NCBI GenBank assembly: GCA_037013685.1
Contig: CM072898.1
Location: 2,604,001-2,668,000, forward strand
DNA: 64,000 bases
Source: Acridotheres tristis
Taxonomy: Eukaryota; Chordata; Aves; Passeriformes; Sturnidae
Direction: 5' to 3'
A model generated the notes under the pieces. The model saw only the letters and a program-made list of their open reading frames with translations, made no database searches and was not told the DNA's origin. Position numbers and translations under genes: made by a program. Within the stretch, counting starts at the first letter, position 1. Each line of letters begins with the position of its first letter. Positions 1 to 11,900 of the stretch are shown here, piece after piece.

Positions 1-300
1 AAAGCTGCCCCGAGCCCTGGCCCTTCAGCAGCGCCTGTGCCGACCTGCCCCGTGAGGGGGATCCACCGGGAGCGCTCGCTGCTCCATGGTGTGCCCATCG
101 CCCTCAAGGTGTCCAGTGCGGCACATGACAGCAGAAATTAAACACCCGAGAGAGAGAGAATTGGATGCACAAGTGTGTGATCCGGCGATGTGCGAGCCAT
201 GGGGGGAGATAGGGCTGGACCTGGTGCAGGTGCACCCCCAGCGCTGCCGGGCCCTGCACTGGACTGGGAGCTCCGAGAGGCTTCGGGGTTCATGTGGGCC
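1..300. other. GC- and CpG-rich left edge; possible end of a gene or CpG island
   Basis: This segment is clearly richer in G, C and CpG than the DNA to its right: about fifteen CpG dinucleotides fall in 300 bases, while most of the window is CpG-poor. On the + strand, frame 1 is open from the first base to a TAA ending at 141, giving a 46-residue tail that includes GIHRERSLLHGVPIALKVSS. Frames 2 and 3 also run open for 17 and 42 codons, so the open frame alone proves little. It could be the last coding part and 3' UTR of a gene entering from the left, the shoulder of a CpG island, or GC-rich non-coding DNA. I do not recognise the peptide. Confidence 0.25.
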
Positions 301-302
301 AT

Positions 303-425
303 GAGGAAGGGAAGGGAAGGGAAGGGAAGGGAAGGGAAGGGAAGGGAAGGGAAGGGAAGGGAAGGGAAGGGAAGGGAAGGGAAGGGAAGGGAAGGGAAGG
401 GAAGGGAAGGGAAGGGAAGGGAAGG
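303..425. repeat. GGGAA pentanucleotide microsatellite
   Basis: An uninterrupted run of 123 purines on the + strand, built from GGGAA units with 23 GGG triplets at exact 5-base spacing from 309 to 421. The repeat is open in several frames on both strands, giving KGREG-like and SLPFP-like translations that are artefacts of the repeat. The dense GGG runs separated by AA meet the usual pattern for intramolecular G-quadruplexes. Confidence 0.97.
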
Positions 426-741
426 CTGCTCTTCCGAAAGCAAGAACTCGCTGCTTGGGGTGGTGAAAGATGAATGCAAATCAGGATCAAGGATTTCACT
501 TTTCAGTTAAATGTAAGTTGTGGGGTCCAGAGCTAGTAATTTTCCAAGGAGAGAGTTAAGATCTAGTGGCGTTGGGCAAAAATAATGACTTTTACTTGTG
601 CTTCCTTCCTTCCCCTGCCCTGCAGAGCTATACACCCATCGGGTAGGATGTGCCTTACTGAGTAATGCTGTCCAACGTGTAAAGTGGGGAAATGCTGTTA
701 TCATTTGAGCAAAGATTATTGCAGGGTATATGTGGGAGGGA
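426..741. other. Unique non-coding DNA
   Basis: Ordinary single-copy-looking sequence between the GGGAA array and the SINE-like element. No open frame here has convincing protein character, and no RNA gene or regulatory element is recognisable. Confidence 0.5.
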
Positions 742-895
742 CTGTAATCTAGTGGTTAGAGCATGGGAATACAGTCCTGGTTGTTTGAGTTACGTTCTGA
801 ACTGTGACTCACCGTGTGTGTGTGTTTGGTTTCAGCAAATCATTTATGGCCTCACAAAGCAGATTTTTCCATTAATTTAAATGAACTGTAGATTA
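742..895 (+). repeat. MIR/CORE-SINE-like element
   Basis: The left part (748-760) reads TAGTGGTTAGAGC, close to the tRNA-derived A-box region of MIR-type SINEs. It is followed at the expected distance by a degraded B-box-like stretch (TTTGAGTTACG). The right part (about 835-885) follows the order of the MIR tail: a sequence like the 'caagtcactta' block, then one like the 'cctcagtttcc' block, then an AT-rich end. The internal GTGTGTGT is probably a local expansion. This was aligned by eye from memory of the family and no score is implied. Confidence 0.55.
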
Positions 896-1499
896 AACTA
901 GTCTTCAGTGGCAGAAGAATCAGCCATTCTGTGATTCAACAGTAAGATCACCTGTCTACCACATAGGTGTTTCAATAGTTATATAAACACAGAATGCCCT
1001 GGAATAGTACGAAGGGTAAATTATTGATATCATAAAAGTGTTTAGAGACACTTGCCTTAAACACAGTGCCAAAGTGAGCAGCGTTCTCTAATCCTAACCC
1101 TAACTGTAGGCTGAGCCTTCGACAAGGCCCTCAGTCATGTCTCAGACTAAACAGTTCTCAGAGCACGGAGCTTTTTTCAGTCTCAGCATGCTCATTGCAG
1201 ACTGCCTTTTGCTTTGGCAGCCCTTCCCAGCCTTTCCCAGCTCCAGATCTGCATTTTCTCTTCCTTTCAAACCAAACCCTTACCCTGGGACACAGCTGAG
1301 CCTTCAGAAAGTCCCTAAATCATTGCCCAGATGAAAAAGTTCTGAAAGCAGCATGTCCAGGAACGTGTGCCTTAGCAGCAGGGTCAAAGCCTGCAGTCCT
1401 GCAGTGCTCCAGTCTCATACATGACCCCATGCATTGCCTGTTTCAGCAGTATTTAAGCATGTACTACACAAGCTGGATGGTGGAAAGGATTTTATGCAC
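896..1499. other. Unique non-coding DNA
   Basis: No gene is recognisable. A motif like the CR1 terminal octamer (TTCTGTGATTC, 928-938) occurs alone, and a two-unit CCTAACCCTAAC motif lies near 1093-1104. Both are too short to call. Confidence 0.5.
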
Positions 1500-1640
1500 C
1501 GTCCACTCTGAATATCCCAGGGCAGTTGGAGCTGGAAGGGACCTGTGGGGATTGTGTGGAGCAGCTCACTCCTACGAGCACAGCTGGCAGTCTGTGCTGC
1601 TGCAGAGGAAGGCAGCAGTGCTGTGCTGTGCTGTGGGCAC
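1500..1640 (-). repeat. Possible CR1 LINE 3'-end fragment, degraded
   Basis: The segment around 1509-1565 contains GAATATCC followed by GAGCTGGAAGGGACC and GGGGATT. This resembles the reverse complement of the conserved bird CR1 3' terminus with a small insertion. The match fades after about 60 bases, so the right limit is uncertain. Read this way, the LINE sense strand is the minus strand. Confidence 0.4.
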
Positions 1641-4600
1641 ACACAGGTAAGGGACAGGACCATGAGCAGGGACTGTTCTTACATTGGCACTGCCACTCAT
1701 CCCCCTGCACACAGGCATCCCAAGACTGCCTGACGTGGGCAAAGGCTTGATCATCTCCAGGTCTGGGAGGGTGCTGTGGGTGAATGTACTCAGCAACATT
1801 TATCTTCATGACTGCTGGGTGGTTTTTTGGTTTTCCCACTGAGCTTGTTCCTTTTATCCACAGCACTGCTGCAATGCTGCCAAGCCTCTGCCCGTCCTGC
1901 TGCACTAGTGGGACTGTGCAGTCCTTCCTTCTCCACCCCTGCCCCTCACCAGTCCCAGATGTGGGGCTGGGGACATGGAGGGGGTGAGGCGGGGGTTGGG
2001 CACTGACTGAGAGGCTGAGCAAGTAATCACATGTTGAGGATGAAGGGAGTAGTTGTCTTCTAGCACTGTGTACAGAGTTGAGAGATTGCTCATGACCATG
2101 GCAAAGTCCTGCAGCAGGTTGGGGGTGGTGGAGGAATGTCATGATTTCTCAGTCTTTTATTTTTTATTGCTGTGACAAGAGAATTGCCCCTGAGGAGCTT
2201 TCCTCATCTACCTGCTTCAGGAGTTTGGAGGAAAGGAACAAATTTCTACACTGAAGTGGGGCAGTGAGAGATGCTTTGCTGGTAGGAGAAAACAGGTGTT
2301 TTGTGCTTACTGATTCGGATTTATTGGTTGAATTGGCTTTGACCCAATTCAGTGGTGAAAAGAATGGCAAATGTCTGAGTAAAGGGTGGAGAAACAGGCC
2401 CACTGCCCTCTCTTGGTATAATGAAGTAAAAAATTACATTTTATACATTGACATCTCTGTTTTTGGGTGTGTCTTTCTTCCCCTGTAATGAAATACATGT
2501 TTATACACATGAAATTGCATACAAACACCACACAAGTACCAGTGTTACAGTGTGGTTTGCTTTATCATACATAAAATGCATACTTCATTTTAAAGCCAAG
2601 ACTTAGTAATAATAAGCATATCACAACAATCTTCGAAAGAACCAGAAAGTCTGTTCAGATATTCCTTCCAGTCTATATTCTATTGTTATTATTTTATGGT
2701 ACTACTACTCAGTTATGGATCTAAAGAGAGAAAATCAGCCCGTATCTCAAAGGGTTTACACCTTTGGTGGAAAATCAGCATATGCTGAGCTGATCGAACA
2801 CCTGTATATCCACATTAACCCAGTCTGTGTGTGTAGCCTGAAATGAAAATCAGCTGTTTGGAATACAGATATTTTTATGTCCTTTCCATTATTAGGCTGC
2901 TCCTCAGGTTACCCCTGGTGGGGCAAGGGCAGTATGTTTACACTACCTTTACTGCCAAGTACCTTGCTAGAGCCTTCCACAAGCTCCCTCTCTCTGCAGG
3001 AGGAATGGGCTGATGCCTTCAGGACTACATGGGTATGCCTCCTTAATTGGAAGGGAATCCTCAAACAGGGAATCTGATTCATTTACTCTCAGTAAGTGCA
3101 ATTTTCTTAGTTTAACACCATCCTATTTTACTGCAGTATTGCATCTTGCTTCTGAAATTAATAGTCTACCACAAAGAAAGACAGGTCTGGCAGAATGGAA
3201 GTTAGGCATTATATTATCCCATGAGTCACATACGTGCAGAGAACCAAACAAGTGTCAGCCAATGGCTTAGAGCCCAAAATATGTCAAAGAGGAGATGAGT
3301 ATCTTCATTTGTATTAAGTAGATAGAAGGCTTGTTGCCCTTCCCATTAGACGGGTTGGAGTTCTGCCATTGACTTCAGTGGGAACAGGACTGGGCTCATG
3401 TGGTAGGAGCTGGCTCTGGTTACCTGCACTGACTGTATTTTCTGTGTGGCAGGGCAACTTACGTTTTAACAACAGTTCTTAGTCAACAGAGAGATTCGAG
3501 ACCTCCCCTAGTTTTAGGCATGACTTTATTAGTTTGATGACTTCTACAAGACGGGAGAATGCTCAGTAGAAGGCAGCAATGAATGCTTTTCTGAGTGCAG
3601 CTTCACTGACAAGCAGAGAGGAATTAGCATAGAGCTTTTTCTGTGAGGGGTTTTGTGATTTCAGTTGTTTACATTTAAAATAAAGAACCACATTTAGGAA
3701 TTAACCCCACTTTAGACATTCAAACCACTTTGGCAAAATAATTTTGAAGACAGGGAAAACCTTGGCTGAATAGATGCCTCAAAATGTTTCAGAACTTTCT
3801 TGAATACTGCGGAAATTTTGTGTCTCAGTTTTCTCGCTCTCACTCTGCAGCTCCTAATGCATCTGGCTGTAGACTTGCCTCAGCAACCAAATGGATCTTG
3901 AGCTGCTATTACATATTGGATCCACCATATGATTTGTATTCGGTTCCCTCAGGGAGAGGAGACTATGTGAAAAACAGTAAGTGCACACAAAGCAGCAACT
4001 CTGAGATCAGGGCTGGCTGCCAGATCTGCTGTGGTCACTAAGTGCCACATATTCTAGCTCTTATACACAAGCTTGTAATAATTTCTGTCATGTAAATTTT
4101 CCTTTCTTATACTGTTTATACATTAGGGTTTAATTTGCTGTGGTGGAACCATGTTCAGTTTGGTGGACTGGGAATGTATCTTCCCTGACTTTATGTTCAC
4201 ATTTTTATTGGTATGTCAGTTCAGTTAAAATGCTGATGACAGAGTCAGGCTGAAATGAATGTTGTTGATTCATAATTGTGCAAATTAGCATTTAGACTTC
4301 TCATAATCTAATATAAAATTTGAAAGGCTATGTGCCACTGCTGTTTGCTTCATTCCAGTCAGCAACCCTTACTGGAACTCATGTTAAATATCAAAAGAAT
4401 GGGATTGCCAGGGTTTTCATACCAAACATTTCTTGACCTGTCTTATAATTGTTACATAATTGGCTTATTCAAATTGTTTCTGGAGGTGAGGGGAGCTCCT
4501 GTTGACTGGAATAAAACTGGGATTTGATTCCCTAGACTGCAATTTTAAGAGTAACACTGTGTATTTGGTTTGCTAAGTGAGGAATGTATATAACAATTCT

Positions 4601-7017
4601 ATTGGCAACATTTATTTGAAAAAGTCAGTCTATGATTTCCACAGGACAGTGTCAAGTTCTGATTTGAAGTGCACATGTAGGCAATGTAAATAAATAAAGC
4701 TCTAGGTATACTGCTTTCTGTTTGCATTGGGAGTAATAACATTTACAGATAGCACATGAAGTATTCTGAATTGATAAAAACAGTCTGAAGGCAGCCTTTG
4801 CTAAGGCAAATTCCAAGTGGGTATTTCATGAGATCCATAGCAATATATATAGGTCGTTATATAATACATGAAGAATGTCATTAATGTTTTTAATTTATCT
4901 CATGTAATATATTATGTAATGGGATTACCAGGTGCTTTAGGAAATGTGATTATTTAGCTATCAGTAATATAACTTCATTAGCTAATTTGTGATTAGCTTA
5001 GAATTTTAAACAGCAGCAGATACTTCTTGACATGAGTGATGTTCATCGTGACTTTTGTTCAGTAGCTGGATGTATTCCTCAGTGTTACATCAGTGGCCTG
5101 AATTATCCCTGCAAGAGCTCATGAGCAGCCAGCTGAGAGAGTTTTCATGTATTCATTTAGTAGAGTGAAATTTGCTCTTTCAGTAGCCCATAGAAGATTT
5201 TAAGTATTGAAAACATTTTGGGGCTCAGGTGGACAGTATGTATATTTGTATTTTGTGCCTGTAACAGAGCAATGATTTTTAAAGGCTTACCTACTTAAAT
5301 GCAAGATGCCATTATGGCATGCAGGTATCTTTGATTTTGCTGGGCATTCCTGGAGGAGGCTTCCTGGAAGCACATCAAGTTGTGTCTGCCTTTTCTTTTG
5401 GGGTATGCTATTAATAGGAAGTTTACATATTGATGTGGTTGCTCTTCCTTTGCAAATGTTGCAGCTGACAGTGATGGAAGCTGTGCCCTGCCTCTGCTTG
5501 TTCACTCTGCAGCAGGGACTGTGCTCAGGACTGACTGAGCAAACAGGGCTGAGCAAAGGAGCATAGAGAGACCCTTCACATGAGCCTGGCAGTGCTGTCC
5601 CCAGTGCTGCTGGATGTGTAAAACACACGTGAATGAGGGAGTAGGTTTCCCTTCACCAGCATGGTGCCACAGCACAGGGCACTACAGGCCAGTGATGGGC
5701 ATCCACCAGCCAGCAGAAGCATAAATGTCAGTGGACATAAGAAGGGATGTATTCAGAAGAAAATGTGATACTGAGGGAAGGTTGGAGAAGAGAGGAGAAA
5801 AAAGGCTGCAGTTAGGATGTGGGGCTGTTTAGATTTTAATTCTTCCAGTGGCAAAATTAGCATTGAGTTTAACTGGACCGGGAGCAAATGTTCAAGGACA
5901 AAAGTACAGGAAAAGGAGAAAAAGGACCAGAGAGAAAGAAAATGGACATCTGCTCTTGGAGGGCCTAGCACTTGAAATGTTATCCAGCCAAAGCCTGGGC
6001 ATATTTGTGTGCTTGGTGATGGCAGGTGGGGTGTAGGTATGCTGAGCCTGCTTTATTTTTTTAGCTTTCATGCTATATAACATACTCTGTTTATTTAGAA
6101 AAGCATATTTTTGCCCCAGACAGAATAATTTCCCGTGAAAAGCAGAGTGCTCTTGCTGGAAGACTGCTGGATATCATGAAATGTGATAACAACAAGGAAA
6201 GTTGCAGAAAATTTTTGAAAATATATGGAAATCCTTCCCTCCATTTCTTTCATCAGCAAGAGTCCCACCCATAATTCCAATGTGATGGTAGAGCAGAGTA
6301 AGGTAATTCAGGTTTGGAGTATGTTCACATCCTAAGCACTGCTTTATGATGTACAATATGGATTGTATCCTCCTAGTAGAGGAGGAAACACATCAGACTG
6401 GCTAGAAGCTATCACATTAGCACATAACTCGAAACTGGGAAATAGGCTTTTATGGAAGATTTATCAGTAAAAGTGGGCTTGTTGTTACAGGGCTTAAAAT
6501 GCAAAAGTTACCTGTGATATTGGCATTTTGGCAAACCTGTCCCTCGAGCCACTGTGAATCCCAACAATAGCATTTGCATCGTTGCTGTGTGTGTATGGTG
6601 CAGCTAATTAGTATATTTTGTTGTTGCAGTTCGTATGAAAATGATTCTTACAGGCTGAAAAACTGGCACATTGCTACACATACAAATTGAGCTGTTGTTG
6701 ACATCTGTGTAAGCTTTTCTGATTTGTACACATAAAAACAAGTTTTCAGGGATATCTTGCATTAAAATGCAGGTCAAAGGATCAAAATATTTTCAAGCCA
6801 AGTTTTATTTTCTGGGGATCAAAATGTATAGGCTGTACTAGAGTGCTTTCTAAAATAAGCCTTATGTATTTCATGGGTGACTGCATTAGTAGAGCCTATA
6901 ATCTTTTGGCAGTTACTACTTATAGACCTTTGTAATTTCAGTAATTTTACGTAGTAATAAATGGCTCATAGGCAGCTCCCTCTTCTTTACCAAAGTAATA
7001 ATGCTGACTGTAGAATC
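1641..7017. other. Gene-free stretch, mostly unique DNA
   Basis: About 5.4 kb with no open frame of convincing protein character; the many short frames have random-looking composition. The part around 4840-5000 is strongly AT-rich with several TAAT cores and a GGGATTACCAGGTGC motif, and is compatible with a conserved non-coding element. Apart from the short old repeat motif listed separately at 3358-3402, nothing is recognisable. Confidence 0.5.
3358..3402. repeat. Short relic of an old amniote repeat
   Basis: The block CCATTGACTTCAGTGGGAAC (3366-3385) followed by GGACTGGGCTC is a motif I associate with old interspersed repeats shared by birds, turtles and crocodilians. Only about 45 bases are recognisable, so neither family nor orientation can be assigned. 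Chance similarity is possible. Confidence 0.3.
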
Positions 7018-7156
7018 AGGAAGGAAGGAGAGAGGAGAGGAGAGGAGAGGAGAGGAGAGGAGAGGAGAGGAGAGGAGAGGAGAGGAGAGGAGAGGAGAGG
7101 AGAGGAGAGGAGAGGAGAGGAGAGGAGAGGAGAGGAGAGGAGAAGAAAAAAGAAAA
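7018..7156. repeat. AGAGG pentanucleotide microsatellite
   Basis: A run of 139 uninterrupted purines on the + strand. Its core, 7031-7140, is 22 perfect copies of AGAGG. It starts from a short AAGG lead-in and ends in AGAAGAAAAAAGAAAA. The frames across it on both strands (RGEER-like and LLSSP-like) are repeat translations, not genes. Confidence 0.97.
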
Positions 7157-10100
7157 TATAAGAGAATGATGAGTTTGTTTTCAAAGTTTTAGTCTCATTC
7201 CTTTAGCTTAGTGCACTTGAGCTAGGTTTTGAAATTTTGCCTATGTTCATGATTTTAAATAAAAAAGGATTTTTTTTTTCCTCAGGCCAGGAAAACATGG
7301 TTTGCCTTGAGAACTGTGATCGTATTGTAAGTTGGTGATGTTGCTGAATATCACCTTGCAGAGCACGGCAGAGCTGATGTGTGTGAGTCAGTGCAGAGGT
7401 ACCTGCATTGCTGCACGTGCCCAAGGAGTCCCCAGGAGAAGCAGTGTTCGTGCAGTCTGTGTGCCTGCATGGAAACATTCACCCGTGCCAGGAAAACCCA
7501 ATAATTCCAAGGCAGTTCTTGTTTAGCAGTGCACAGGAGTCACTGGCAGTCAGAGGATGGGGGAAGTGTGCCAGACACCATCCAGGGGTATAGGAGAGAG
7601 TAACAAGCCCAGACTACCTTAACTGTGAAAGAGTGACTCAGCTGTTTCTTCAAAGTTTTGAGTTTCAGCAGAATATTTTCCCACTATGCTAACAGCTTTT
7701 CCACCCACGTATTGTATATGTGGCTTTGTGCCACAGAGATATTTTTAGGATTGTGAAGCCTTGTGTAAAATTATAAAGTTAGGTGTGAAAAATAGGTGCC
7801 TTCTGGACCTTAAAATGTATAGATTGTGCGTAGAGTGTAGGGAGTAGGCATGCTTTTGAAAAACCCAGGATGTGCAGGAGGTATATTCCCCATCTATCAT
7901 TTATCTGGTTTTATTTATTCACCAGAACCTAGTCAATTATGTTTTCAGACAGCCTGTATCAACAGAAATAGAATTACTGAAAAATCACCCCATTACTGAA
8001 AAATCACCCCAAAGTTATGGCATTGTTTCTATCACAGGGCATAGTCATTTGCATACTTGGTATATACTAGTCTATTTTTGGTCCTGTAACTGTATGGCAT
8101 TCCCAAACTGTCATGCAGGGAAAATAAGAGAGATACAAAGGGAATTAAGCCTAATAAAATAAAAAGTGTTTCTTAATCTGTCAAGTGTATTGCAATATTG
8201 AATGAATTACTCAGCTGAAGATGAAATTGGATGGAGTGTGCTTGTAATATTATTCCAGCACACTGAACCATTACATGCAAATCCATCCAGTCTGCTTTGA
8301 GCAAGTCATTTGTGAGTTCTTTATGCAAGACTGTAACTCTTGCTGTCACTCTGTGACTGCTGCATGAATCAGGCATGGGAGGGCAGACTGAGGAGGAGGA
8401 CAGTTAGGCACTGGGGTTGTGCTTGGTCATTTATGTCTTCAAGCAACATAGCTGTGGAATCCAAAGTTTTGCTCTATTGTCACAATTTTTTTTTCATGCC
8501 AGAAACGCTGATACAGCAGCAAAAGCCTCTATCAGGGGCCTCACCACATCATGGGACTGGAGAAGAAAAAGAGCAAAAATCCAGGGAAGTCATGCTGGTG
8601 ACCAGTAACCACCAGCCAGTGGCAGATCATGTTGTAAAGCAGGCAGGGCTATGGCTTCTTTTGGCTCTGGGTCAGTTGAAGGAGCAGTAATTCATGTGTG
8701 ATGTCTGCAGAACTCCTCAGTTTTCTATGATGTTTGGATTTTGGGGTTTGAGATTGTGTTTTCTTTTGGTCCTTTATGAAGTTACTTCCAAAGAAAAGCT
8801 ATAATACAAAATGACAGCATGTATTAAGCATAAAAGCATCACTGTCCTCTGGGAGTTGTCGGAAAAGACAACGCAGAACCACTGGCACCCCATCCACTGT
8901 CAGAAGTGCCCACTGGCATGTCAACAAATCTCTGAGATCATTGCTGGACACATCTAAGGGAACCTAAAGGACAAGTGACTTTGTCCCTGGCTATCAGGAA
9001 GACACCAGCCAGGGAAAAACTCACCCTTTGTTTCACCCTCAGTTGCAAACAGATGAGAAAATACATCCTTCCAACACCTTGCACTGGATGCTGATCATAT
9101 TTTTCCTGTGTCACAGTAGGGCAACTTGGTTTCATACAGTAGTGTTCAGAGGAAGGGGAACAGTCCTGCTCCATAGCTGGAGCCTGGGCTTGGCATAGTT
9201 TATCTCTCTAGGCTGAGTTTGGAGATTTGTGAGGCTGAAATGAGTGAAATTCAGTGGATGTGTATGGGAACCAAAGCAAGCGGGAGGTTTGCAGGAGGCT
9301 TGCATGGATCTCCATAGAGTTGGAGCTGACAAGTTTCCTATGTACTAAAAAAAAAAAAAACCAAACCAATGTCTCTGGAACAAAACTCTGTCTGTGTCTT
9401 GAGGCAACTGTAGGCACCTTCAGCCAGCACCTGATTCACCAGCAATAGTTACCTTCAAGGCATTTCAGCTGGCAGACACTGGTCCCAGGTGCTCTGGGCC
9501 ATAAGGGCTGTTTGCAGTTTAATCTACAATTAAAGTGGCCCCTTATTGCAGACTGCTGAGTTCTGGCATTCCTGAGCTGTCATGGTAATAGGGTTGTGCA
9601 GTCTTATTGGCTAAGGTTTTCCACTCCAAGTGCCCCAAGTTAGGTTCCTAAATCCAGATTCAGATTCCTTAATTTTCCTTCCTTACAAATCCCACATGAG
9701 ACAGTGAGAATTGGTCGTGGCCTTGGCCAACAAGCCAGGCCATTAGGTGCAATAACAAAGTCTGGCTGCAGGCATGCAGATTGTCAGATGTGGGCCATCA
9801 TAGGAATGGATTGAGCCCAGACTGAAAACAGGTATCCCCAAAGGTCAGAGAGGTTCAAGTGCAGGGTTGTGCCCCAGTGTACCTGTTTGTGAGATGAAAC
9901 TTCATAGCACGGTGACTGTGTGAACTGTGATGCAATGCACAGGGTGCCTTTGGAAGGGCAGCTTTTAAAGCAGATGTTCCCCTTCCTGTCATGGCTGCCT
10001 TTTTATCCAGAATGACTACCAATGCTGCTATGTAGGTAGGAGGCAAGGTTAATGCAAGTGGTAGTTTTTTCAGAAATTTGGAAAAAGAGTGCATTCAAAA

Positions 10101-11390
10101 TCTAGCAAGTGTCAGAGAGCAGCAGCATGCCTGTTGCTTTCATTGGCTTCCTGTCTGTGCTACTTCTCCACCCGTGATCTAGCACTGCATATTTTTACTC
10201 TACTACCTTCTTCTGCTATTTCTATTTGTAGCACCCTGCTAGACTTGTATCCAAGCCAATCCAAAATTATTCTGAAACTCCCTGTGCTAGCAGCAACATG
10301 AAAGCAGAACCCTGCAGTGGCTTCAGCAACTATAGCAGGGTTTAACTAAAGTTAACAGTGGTGTCAGTCACTTCAGCCTTTACACTGGAAATGGAAATAA
10401 CATCTGCCAAGAGAAACAGCTTGCAAAAATTGTGTCATATTGCCTTTTTTTCATGGGATTACCAACTAGCGCTTGCAGCTGATGCACTTTTATTGCTTTG
10501 TTTTATATGGAAAATTCATTTTCTTATTGTTGTTATTGTTATTGCAAGATAACAGATAAGGCTGTGAAAGTACATTGAGACAGAACTTAGTACAGTGTAG
10601 AGATTGTTCTGCAGTATGAAAGTGTCAGTCATTTTTTCTGTTATTTTCTGTAAGGGGGGAGGAAAGGAATTTTCAAAGTGTACTGTCCCACCAAAAGACA
10701 AAAATAAAGAAGAACCAAAACAAATTCCCATAGAACATGTCCATTCACTAACCAAAAACCTATAATCCTTCAATGAACCACATCCTTTCATCCAAAGAGC
10801 ATAGATGAAAGACAAGCCCCTGGTGCAGATAGTGCCACCCGGGCACCACAAGAGTGGTGCTGACTTAGTGCAAGTCAGGGTGTGGAGGGCTCAGTGTCCA
10901 GAGAGGAGGTGCCAGTGTCTCTAGTCTTAAGAGCCAGACCCTAATGCTAAAAGCAGCATTGTTGTGCCAAGGCTTCCTAGCCCATGGACAGGAGAGGACA
11001 GCAGGCTGCTAGGATGGACAGAAGGGATCCTAGTCCAGATGAGTGGAGGCTCCCAAGAAATGGAGCAGCAATGCTGTACAATGCCATAGCACTTTCTTCC
11101 TCTCGTTGTCCCTGTTCAAGTAAGGGCTACTTTCAGCCCTAACCTAGATGTTTGAAACATCTCACTCCCAGAGACCATGTATGGTGTGTGAGGGCAGACT
11201 GACAATACAGCTGTTTCTGAAATCTTCTACTCTCCCATCCCTGCCATTCCATCAGAGCACAGAAACCTCACTCAGAACTTAGTGCTTGAGTCCTGTAAAC
11301 ACTCTGATGGCATGCATCATCCCAAGGACAGTGCTCTTGGAGATAAAAGAGTAGTGTTCCTTCCTTCTGCTTGATGTCTAAGTCACTGTC
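7157..11390. other. Gene-free stretch
   Basis: No convincing coding sequence. Small-scale structure includes a poly-T of nine at about 7271, a poly-A of 14 at about 9347 running into CCAAACCAA, and the 19-base duplication listed separately. All open frames are short and have random-looking composition. Confidence 0.5.
7973..8010. repeat. 19-base tandem duplication
   Basis: Two perfect adjacent copies of ATTACTGAAAAATCACCCC. The lack of any difference between the copies suggests a recent replication-slippage duplication. Confidence 0.9.
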
Positions 11391-11900
11391 TTTTGTTTCA
11401 GAGCATTCACTGAGGAAGTGGGAGACCTGAGTTCAATGCCTTCCTCAATCTGAGAGTGTTTGTCTCTCACTTCCCGTAAGACTGTCTAACTGCCAGCTGA
11501 TCAGCTATTCTGGGTGAAGGTGAAACCATGCCCTCCACTAGTGGGATGGTTGCTCTCCCTGTCCCACTGGTGGGCAGCTTCTGTTTGAGAGTGAAGGGAT
11601 CAGAGCTCCCTGGTTTGAGGAGCCTCAGGCTGCATTTGGTGTTCTCAGAGCTGGTTTACAAAGACCCTATCCCTTAGGGCATTCAGGGAAGAGGCATCTC
11701 ATCTCCGGATGCCCGTGGAGGATAGTGTAAAGTGCATCTCCTTGGAGATGCTGTTCTGGCCAGATGTGGAAGCATAAATCTTGAATGTGAGCCAAGGAGA
11801 TACCACAGAGTACAGGCACATGAGAGTAAGACCTCTGTGACTCTGGATTTCAGTGCCTGAGTACTGCTAAAGCCTAGCTTTATGCACTTCAGTCCTTTAT
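11391..11900. repeat. Probable old amniote interspersed repeat
   Basis: The first 130 bases carry, in order, a 'gagcattcact..gaagtgggagacctgagttcaa' block, then a 'tctctcacttccc' block, then a block like 'ctaac.gcc..gctattctgggtg'. I recall this arrangement from an old repeat seen in turtle, crocodilian and bird genomes, in which an inverted pair flanks a short centre. Beyond about 11520 the resemblance is vague, and the right limit is a guess. I cannot name the family. Confidence 0.3.

Noticed and set aside
138..510. Long open frames on both strands across the GGGAA array
   Set aside because: They are translations of a pentanucleotide repeat; the non-repeat ends have no protein character.
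928..938. TTCTGTGATTC, like the CR1 terminal octamer
   Set aside because: No CR1 body precedes it, so the 11-base match is likely chance.
1093..1104. CCTAACCCTAAC, resembling telomere repeat
   Set aside because: Only two units, expected by chance in a sequence of this length.
3811..3841. TGTGTCTCAGTTTTCTCGCTC, similar to part of the MIR tail
   Set aside because: No other MIR block lies at the right distance on either side.
6961..7192. RGEER-like and LLSSP-like frames
   Set aside because: Pure translations of the AGAGG microsatellite.
11064..11092. GCAGCAATGCTGTACAATGCC, slightly like a miR-103/107 sequence
   Set aside because: It does not match the mature microRNA, and no stable flanking hairpin was apparent.
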